DNA of 64,000 bases from Pilatotrama ljubarskyi (taxonomy: Eukaryota; Basidiomycota; Agaricomycetes; Polyporales; Polyporaceae), in the NCBI GenBank assembly GCA_022385805.1, contig MU277701.1, positions 245,062-309,061 on the forward strand, in the 5' to 3' direction. The position numbers and the translations under genes were made by a program. Under the pieces are notes generated by a model that made no database searches, was not told the origin of the DNA, and saw only the letters and a list, made by a program, of their open reading frames with translations. This document shows, one piece after another, positions 57,263 through 64,000 of this stretch. Position 1 is the stretch's first letter. Each line of letters begins with the position of its first letter.

Positions 57263-59359
57263 TCAGTCGACCCAGATCGGCTCGTTGATGTACTGCGCCT
57301 TCGGCATGTAAGGCCCATCCTTGAGTCCCTTGGCCTCCATGCGCAGCTTCACGCTGCGATGCACGTAGAACGGCTTGTGGCGCTTCGGCACCACGCGCCC
57401 AGTACCCCTGTTCAACCTGCAACACAGCGCCGTCAGCACAGGAATTTGACTGCCGATCGTACGGGGCAAACGAGAGCTCACGTCAACTGCTTGCTCTGTT
57501 TGTACTCCGGGGCCGGACCCAGCACCCTTTTCTTCATCGGCATAAACTCCAAGAACCACCAGTACCACGCCAGGTCGAGCTGGTCGTACACCGGGCTCAG
57601 CGCGTCCCGTATTTCATGCTCCTCCTCCGTCGCCTGCGGCAGCGGCGGCGCCACTGTGCTCATGTATTGGGCGTCGGGTTGGAGCGGCGGGGGACGCTCG
57701 GCGACGAGCGGGTGCAGCGCGGCGGGGTCGAGCCCGATGGCTCTGAGGAGGTCGCCGTGGAAGCGTATCCCGGTATTGGTCCTGAAGCATTCGCGGATCA
57801 TCCACCGGAGCGGGATGCGCGCGAGCGTGTGCGGCACGTCGTCCGTGACGGAGCCACCGCCGACGTCTGCGGGAGAAGTCAGGGTTTCAGCGAGCGTCCT
57901 TCGTCTGCGAAAAGAGGAAAGTGCACACGCACCGCAGTGGCATCCCGCAAACCACACCTCGAGCACGTCCGTCTCCTGCGAATGCTCGCCCGCGTCCTCG
58001 CTGTTGAACAGCCGCTCGTACTGTTTCCGCGAACTTCCCCCTCCCCCACCCAAGCTCAAGCTCGCTTGCTTCTTCTTCTTGTTCTTCTTCAACTTCGGCG
58101 GCTTCGGTTCGCTGACCGCGACGCGCGTCGCGTACTCGGTGTCCGTCTTGGGCATGTCCCCCGGGCGCGTCCCGCGCTCCGCGTCCTGCTTCGACGGATG
58201 CTTGTAGAGGTTCGCCTGGAAGCGCGCACGGCGCTCGTCGAGCGCGACGGCATGCCGGAACACCCGGATCGCGCGGTTCGACGTGGTGAACGGGAGCGTG
58301 CGCGGGACTAGACCGACGGAGGCGACGGTGTCCCTGCGGAGGTGATAATGAGTATAGGGGGCGCGAAGGAAGGGGGGGGGGGGGAGGGCGTACCAGACGC
58401 CGATGAAGTCGATGTCGACGTCGATCGAGAAGGCTTTCTTGAATACTGTGGACTGCTTCCAGCCCAGCTCGTCCTCGCGAGTGAACATCTTGTACGCGAA
58501 GGGCACTTGCTGGTGGTTGCATGCGGGGAGGAGTCCAACCTGTGTTGCGTGCCTGAGCGTTCGGCACGTTAGGGGACTAGAGGGCAGGCGAGTACCTTGT
58601 GTAGCATGCCTGCAAGGGCGCGCGCGGTGTAGGCACCGCGCGAGAAGCCGAACAAGCAGATCTTGTCCCCAGCGTTGTCTGTGAAGGAACCCTTCAGAGA
58701 TCAGAGTGCATGATGATGGCTTGAAGGCTGCCCACAGTTCTGCATAAGAAACTCATAGCCGGCTACAATGCAGCCGTGGAGACGCGCGCTCAGCGGATTG
58801 TCCCCGCGAAAGCACATACTGTAGCTATAGCGCACCTGAGACGTGGTCACTGAGGTGCCACGCAAACATCGAGTCAAGCAGGTTGTCCAATTTGGCACGC
58901 AAGGGATACGCCGACTGGGCGGACGAGTACGTCCCAATACCCGGCTTGAGTATCGTATTGTCAGCGCTGGAACATCGCGGCCAAGCTCCGAGCGGCCTAC
59001 CTGGTAGTAGACCATCTGTTCGTTACGGTCGTCCTTCTTCAGCAAACTGAAGAACTTGACAATGTTGGAGTTCTGCGACAAGCTAGCATCAGCATTTTGT
59101 GATTCGGCTCTGGGGCAGCGCGAGCACCCACGTCGGCGTCGAACTGGTCTCCAGTACCGTCGAAGCACAGGACGAGTGTGCGCGCAGGGTGGTACGGCGG
59201 GACAACGTCATAGTCGAGCGTGTCGCCCGACGACGAGCGTTGCATCCCATTCGACGACGTCGGAGAGTCCACGCTGTCCCATATAGAGGCCGGGGACGGA
59301 AGCCCATCCGTCGTCGCGGCGCGTTGCGGGAGTCCGCTGAGGGGCGAGGGTGCGGGCAT
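57263..59359 (-). CDS. DUF2235 alpha/beta hydrolase, paralog B
   Basis: Nine exons on the minus strand: 59359-59132, 59072-59001, 58944-58836, 58762-58736, 58678-58596, 58539-58394, 58333-57933, 57866-57482, 57416-57263, giving 534 residues. The motifs match paralog A: TLVLCFDGTGDQFDADNSN, LFGFSRGAYTARALAGML with Ser158, IDFIGVWDTVASVG, and CHCDVGGGSV with Asp356. The C-terminal segment PKRHKPFYVHRSVKLRMEAK is shared almost unchanged. All eight introns fall at the same positions and phases as in A, and exons 2-6 and 9 have identical lengths (72, 109, 27, 83, 146, 154 nt). B differs mainly by a Lys-rich then Gly-rich insertion (KLKKNKKKK and LGGGGGSS) in exon 7, and by the N-terminus. The catalytic residues are intact in both, so both are probably active enzymes. 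Confidence 0.9.
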
Positions 59360-59965
59360 GGCGTGGTCGCGCTCGTGAACGGGGGCGGGTTGGACGAGAG
59401 CTGTTCGACCCTCTCCAGCTCACGTCCTTGTTATACAACGCCGCAGCCCGAAGTAGTGATTCCGCTCCCGACGAAGGTCTGTTCGGGCTTAGAAGCACCG
59501 TCCAATGCGGTAACAAGACGGCTTAGTCCGTCCCGCGACGCGGGGGTGAGTCGCGTCCTGCGAGGGCCACGGAGGGTCACCTGCTGCGGCGCCCGCTCGC
59601 CCGCCCGACCGCCATGATTGCATGAATCGCCGGGGCGTCAACCCGCGTAGAATCGTCGCTCGATTCAGCCTCGACGTTGAGCTGAGGACATGGCGGCGGT
59701 GGATACTCGCCGACGAGAAGGCCTGCGCTTCTAGCGTGTGCGCTGGCTGACATGTGCGTGAGCGAGTGTATTCGCGGGTCGGACGTTTCATGGATTGTCT
59801 TGTTACGACACCTCGAGCCCGACCCGGCGAACACGCTAGCCTGTTGACATATTACGGCTTGGCCGTCGCATATGAGTGTTCGTCCGACAGCGTTCGGGTG
59901 CTTGGACATAACATTCCGAGCGGGCGTCATCTTGGCGCGCTTCCCGCGGGGTTCGACTCACTGCG
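59360..59965. other. Intergenic stretch
   Basis: Promoter side of DUF2235 paralog B and nothing else recognisable. Confidence 0.45.
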
Positions 59966-60271
59966 TTAAGCGCGAAAGTCGAGCAGTACGGCGATGTCGG
60001 CGTACGCGGAGTAGACCTCGTAGACTGAGTTGTAGCAGCCGTAGCGCGAGATGTAGAGCAAGCGGAGATAGACAGTAGAAGGAATCGAGCAGAGCGTATA
60101 ATATGCGGTATCGCCAAGGACGTCTACGCGGAGAGGGGCTGGGTAGCGTGCACCGAGAAAGGTGCTTTCCCACGTCGCGCTGAGGCATCGCCAGACCCGC
60201 GTACGCGGCATCTCGCGCGCGCGCGACGCGGTCAAACAGTCGTAGTAGACGTCGCTCATCCGCCTCCGCAA
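59966..60271 (-). CDS. Possible small orphan protein, Tyr-rich
   Basis: Frame of 101 residues on the minus strand with strong G/C third-position bias (runs such as GAC GTC TAC TAC GAC), unlike the neighbouring random frames. The product is rich in Tyr, Arg and Ser (YGCYNSVYEVYSAYADIAVLL) and matches no family I know. It could be a single-exon gene or the last exon of a larger one. The space to its right (151 bp to the next gene on the + strand) would be a short divergent promoter. Confidence 0.4.
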   Translation of the reverse strand: MRRRMSDVYYDCLTASRAREMPRTRVWRCLSATWESTFLGARYPAPLRVDVLGDTAYYTLCSIPSTVYLRLLYISRYGCYNSVYEVYSAYADIAVLLDFRA

Positions 60272-60422
60272 CGTATCCTCTGAATATCCCTAACCTGGCG
60301 GCCTCCCTTGTGCAGTTCTTCTGGCGTGTTCTCTCGAAATATAAAAGATGCGTGTTTACCCTGCCTTCTGTACATGCGACATACCTCACTCAACATACCT
60401 CCTAGCCTGCCGGTTACTGGAG

Positions 60423-61273
60423 ATGCCTGCTCTTCGCTCTACTATGCGCCACAACGTCTGGACCACCCGTACGCCTGTCCCGCTGCGCCCTCGCGACCTT
60501 ATGTCTCCGCGACGCGCGCAGCGCGAGCCCGCCACCATCGCCGAACACTTCGTTGCTGCTCTCTTAGATGCGGAGACCTTCGGTTTAGGTGCTGTCCGGT
60601 CGTCCGAGAAACTGAAGAACATCAAACTCACTCTGGTAGTGCACGAGACCAAGGTGCACCATATGAGACTGTTGCTTAATTACTCAGCATTGCTGACGGT
60701 CCCGCAGGGCAAGGTTGAGGGAATTTTTCAAGATCCCTCGACTTATGAGCTCATGCTAACCCTTGAGCCGGTCATGTTCATGCGCCGGCTCGAGGTCAAA
60801 CTCGATGCGTATGTGGGAGACGAAGACTACGGGAACGCGCCGACTTGGTTGAAGCGTTTGGCGCGCATTCAAGGACGTCGCGTGCAGTACATGCGCGACT
60901 ACACCTGGCTCAGCCTCTTCTTGCAGAGGGCCCTCGCCTTCTCTGACACGCGCACGGACAAGATGGGAGTCCCCGCATGCCACGAGATGGCAGGGTACAT
61001 TGCAAGAATAAAAGTAAAACATCCTTTTCTCTTTCGCGAAGCACGCGCACTGACTATTATCCCGTTAAGGCCGTGTTTGATGAAGCAGCCCGTCGCCGGC
61101 TTCCGCCCGAGCAGCGCGTGCGACCGCGCCCGCGCTCGCGTCACCCGGACAGGGCCCTGCTCGAGGCGATCGCAAACCTGAATCTTGGGCGAGGCGCGGA
61201 GACGGGGGACGTGCGCGAGGGCACCGTGGGTGAGAGGGAGCTGCGAATGGAGTTCGCGAAATTGAGCATCTGA
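60423..61273 (+). CDS. Hypothetical protein
   Basis: Two exons: 60423-61013 and 61070-61273, giving 264 residues. The 56-bp intron has a GTAAAA donor, a GCACTGAC branch-like site and a TTAAG acceptor; unspliced, the frame would change and end earlier with low-complexity residues. The first part is basic (RPRDLMSPRRAQREP), then comes a helical region (ATIAEHFVAALLDAETFGL, LKNIKLTLVVHETKV). Next is a central part with GKVEGIFQDPSTYELMLTLE and VKLDAYVGDED, and last an Arg-rich tail (RRRLPPEQRVRPRPRSRH). No family is recognised; no signal peptide or membrane segment is present. An upstream in-frame ATG at 60348 exists, but its added residues look like leader sequence. Confidence 0.55.
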
Positions 61274-61678
61274 CCGGTAGTCTACGAGTATCTTGTCGTT
61301 CTGCTCATTTATGCCACGTACAAGTTCACATGTAATGAGCTGTGATATAAGATGAGATTGCGGCCGGACGTGAGGATACACTTCCAGAGTAGGTGCCAAT
61401 CGTCTTCGGAGTTGCTCTTAGCTACAGGTTTGGATATGTGGGTGATGCAAGATATGCCGCGCGTGCTACTGGACGTCGCAGTGAGGGCATATATAAGGAG
61501 CCAACCCACACGCGGCCTTCGCACACACACATCTCGTCTTTTGCCTTGTCCTCATCCTGCTGATTGGCTCACCTCACCTTCCCCTCACTCGGACGTTCGC
61601 CCAAGTCCACTTAGGGCGTCACCGCAAGCGCCTATTAAGTCTAGTATTCTCACCGCCACAATCGTCTTCCTTCCGACC
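61274..61678. other. Promoter region of the transposase gene
   Basis: About 0.4 kb between the hypothetical gene and the transposase. It contains GCATATATAAGG at 61488-61499, a good TATA box about 185 bp before the ATG, and an inverted CCAAT (ATTGG) at 61563-61567. No CACTA-type terminus is seen here. Confidence 0.5.
61488..61499 (+). promoter_or_regulatory. TATA box of the Tnp2 transposase gene
   Basis: GCATATATAAGG followed by CA-rich and CT-rich leader sequence; the strongest TATA box in the window. Confidence 0.5.
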
Positions 61679-64000
61679 ATGGCTCCTGTACGAGAAAATC
61701 AAAATTCTGGCCACTGAATACGCACGCTGACGATCAGTATAGCGCCAGGGATATGTCCCTTGCTTCTGCGAGGACTGCAAGGGCGAGCGACAGCCCCGAT
61801 CAACCCGAAATAAGCATCATCGTGCGTTGAAGCGCCGGGTGTCCTCGTCGAAAGGCTCCAGTCGCAGCAACAAGTCCTTGCGAAGCCCACAAGACGTCCC
61901 ATATGTCGCCGCGGCTCAGGTTGAAGGGAGGCTCGGCACTCAGGTTGATTCAGCAGATGTGAGGGAAGGTGAAGTTGCAGACGAAGTTGTAAGTGCGCTC
62001 CAGCCCCGATCGGATGGCAAGACGACCTGGCCGGTTTGCTTCCTTTCATCATATGATGACAGAGCTGACCATGGTACTTTTTCTGTAGACTGCGCCAATG
62101 GAAGACGTTCGCCTGGCAGACAGCGTTCCGAGTAACGGCTCGTCCCGGGCGGCATCACTTCTCGCAGGTGTCGGCGCGCCGCTGTGGGCGTTCATTCGCG
62201 GTGCTCTCCCACCGTCCTCCCCCCATGTGCTGGCACCCTCCAGCGTCGCTATCGACGCCGTTCCAGCATCGTCCTTTGGTCCTCCTTGCAGGCGACCTCT
62301 TTCCGATGCCGAAGGATCGAGAACGAGCAGCGAAGGGGTGTCTAACCCCGATGCCCCTGTCCTGGACAGCCCCAGGCTCTCGTCAGAGACAGGTAGGTGT
62401 CCTCGCTTCATGTTTATATCATCAGCTGATCCTCTCCTAGTGGAGGAAGAAGGTATCTATGACGATGAATGGGGGGAATCCGGCGTGGATGGAGCGGAGA
62501 TTGCGCAGGCTCCCTCCTCGCTGGCTTGCCGCATTCCGCCCTTGACCGCCGGTGCGCCGCCTGAGGCGCCCAACAACATCTCGCTGCATGCGGAGACACC
62601 ATCAAGGGAGCAGAGCGATGAGATCGCAACACGAGGCATCCCGCTGAATAGGTCCGCCCTCGCCCGTATGCACGAACCCGATCCATTCTTCGCACCGACT
62701 CCCGCAGCAAGGGGCAACCGTCTTACGACTGTTTGTGGGGAAATTCACCCGGCCCTCGTGCTCGCGATGCTCCTCGTCGCTTGGCTGCACATCACGGCCC
62801 ATCTCCCCTTCAAGTTCTGTGATGTGATCCTCACGGTGATTGGATACATCCTGGCCGAGACGGGGCAGAATGCGTTAGTTCCACTTCTGCACTGCACCTT
62901 GACTAGCTGCCTCGCGACTCTCCGCCTCGACCCCCAGTTCTCTGCGTATCCTACATGTCCGGCGTGCCTGGCGGTCTATCCCGAGAGCATCAGCGCAGAC
63001 GTTCACGCTCGGTGTTCAGGCTGCGGGCATCCTCTCTTCAAGGCGAACTCGGAGGGTGTCTCTGATAGGCAGCGTCGGAAGCGCGGGGGCAAGGCGGCCA
63101 AGGCATATCTCCGTACTCCAGCGAAGTCGCTTGCTGAGCAGCTCGCCGAACTCGTCATGCAACCGGGAATGGAAGAGGCCCTCGAGTCTTGGCGCACACG
63201 AACACGTTCCCCTGGCTGGCTGAACGATTTCTTCGATGGCGCCATTAGTCGGGAGTTACTCGGTCCAGATGGCAAGCCGTTCTTTCGCCACGAACTCAAG
63301 GAGGACCCGGATGGGGAGCTACGTATTGGGGTTGCGTTGGGTGTCGATTGGTTCGTCGGCCTGGCCTATCACTCATATTTATACGACATTTTTTGATGGT
63401 AGATTACTATAGGTTCTCATACATAAGAAGCCAAATCGCCCCATCCTATTCGTCCTGCCCGATGTCATTCAATCTCATCAATCTCCCTCCATTCCTACGG
63501 TGAGCACACACGGTCGCTCTCAGGCCTTCGTATACTAGTTACTGAGTGTATCACGTACTCTAGGTATCGCGCTAGCAATCTGCTGCTGTCCATGATCATT
63601 CCGGGCCCGAAGGAATCCGATCCAGACCAAACACAGGGTTTCTTGAAGATCATCGTCAACGAGTTGATTCGCCTCTGGCGTGACGGCATTGTCCTCCCAA
63701 CTCACCGCTGTCCTCACGGGCGGCGGATTCGCGTCATTCTAGTCGGCGTGTTTTGCGATAAGCCTGCAGCACATAAACTAGGCGGTTTCGGATCGCACCA
63801 GCACACATTTTTCTGCACGCGGGATTGGATATCGCAGGGGTTAAAGGCCACAAAGGAAGCATTCACCGAGAATGGTATGTGATGCCGGCGCCGTGGAGTG
63901 TGACCATGTATGTTGACCTTTGTGGGACTCACAACAGGATTCCGTGCGCGTACAGATGAGCAGCACCGGTGGCTCATGGACGAGTACCGGCAGGCTCAAA
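61679..64000 (+). CDS. CACTA/EnSpm Tnp2-type transposase, 5' part (cut by window end)
   Basis: Exons 61679-61687, 61743-61988, 62089-62392, 62441-63350, 63413-63499, 63564-63874 and 63938 onward; the gene continues past the window. The 9-nt first exon encodes only MAP. Early residues carry a Cys-rich CFCEDCKG...H segment (a possible zinc finger), then a long Ser/Pro-rich stretch. A hydrophobic, then Cys-rich region follows (CPACLAVY, CSGCGHPLF). The Tnp2 catalytic domain begins LRIGVALGVDWFSY and continues with LINLPPFLRYRASNLLLSMI, IPGPKESDPDQ, and VGVFCDKPAAHKLGGFGSH. This is the conserved block of Transposase_21 proteins of EnSpm/CACTA elements common in basidiomycetes. The frame is intact with no stop or frameshift, so the copy may be active or recently so. 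The 48-bp intron at 62393 is in frame, so its removal is inferred. Confidence 0.88.
61679..64000. mobile_element. CACTA/EnSpm transposon, left part
   Basis: Inferred from the Tnp2 transposase gene only. The left terminus was not located, and the right end is outside the window. Neither terminal CACTA repeats nor a 2-3-bp target duplication can be tested from this sequence. Confidence 0.6.

Overview
The window is nuclear DNA of a filamentous basidiomycete, most likely an Agaricomycete (a polypore or agaric relative). The reasons are GC-rich coding sequence, about 110 introns that are nearly all 44-70 bp, and families typical of that class: a DUF6593-type protein, a Tnp2-type CACTA transposase, a GPI-type chitin deacetylase, a GH28 pectinase and paired DUF2235 hydrolases. 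Exon models below were built by hand from reading frame, splice signals and family motifs. For every multi-exon gene the exon lengths sum to a whole number of codons. No species is claimed.

Left part (1-24 kb) is gene-poor. It holds a Pro/Ser-rich protein (0.9 kb), a secreted S10 serine carboxypeptidase (3.7 kb), a coiled-coil protein (6.0 kb) and a 737-residue F-box-like protein (15.5 kb). Long stretches between them show nothing recognisable apart from one coding-like island at 13.3 kb. A 604-bp non-autonomous DNA transposon with perfect 18-bp terminal inverted repeats and an 8-bp target duplication sits at 18.5-19.1 kb.

Middle part (24-45.7 kb) is dense housekeeping sequence. An MFS monocarboxylate-type transporter and the SNF1/AMPK alpha kinase are divergent over 177 bp. 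They are followed by a PUF RNA-binding protein, cytochrome c oxidase subunit COX6, a TRA2-like splicing factor, an RWD/DUF1115 protein head-to-head with a small SNF5-tail-like zinc protein, an ankyrin protein and a histidyl-tRNA synthetase with two possible starts. Next come a 20-exon GH28 pectinase, a tRNA-Ala(CGC) and a small conserved protein.

Right part (45.9-64 kb) is accessory. It has an alpha/beta hydrolase, a short TA-flanked inverted-repeat element, a DUF6593-like protein, a 446-bp MITE with 41-bp inverted repeats and seven copies of a palindromic octamer, a chitin deacetylase, two tandem DUF2235 hydrolases with identical intron layout, two small orphan genes, and the 5' part of a CACTA/EnSpm Tnp2 transposase cut by the window edge.

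Plausible links, all inferred: SNF1 and its divergent transporter fit carbon-source control, and the carboxypeptidase, GH28 enzyme and chitin deacetylase are secretory products of a plant-matter-degrading fungus. No single gene cluster or pathway spans the window. The points most worth following up are the 5-nt microexon that encodes a catalytic Asp in the GH28 gene, the tandem DUF2235 pair, the two MITEs with 8-bp target duplications, and four GC-AG introns.
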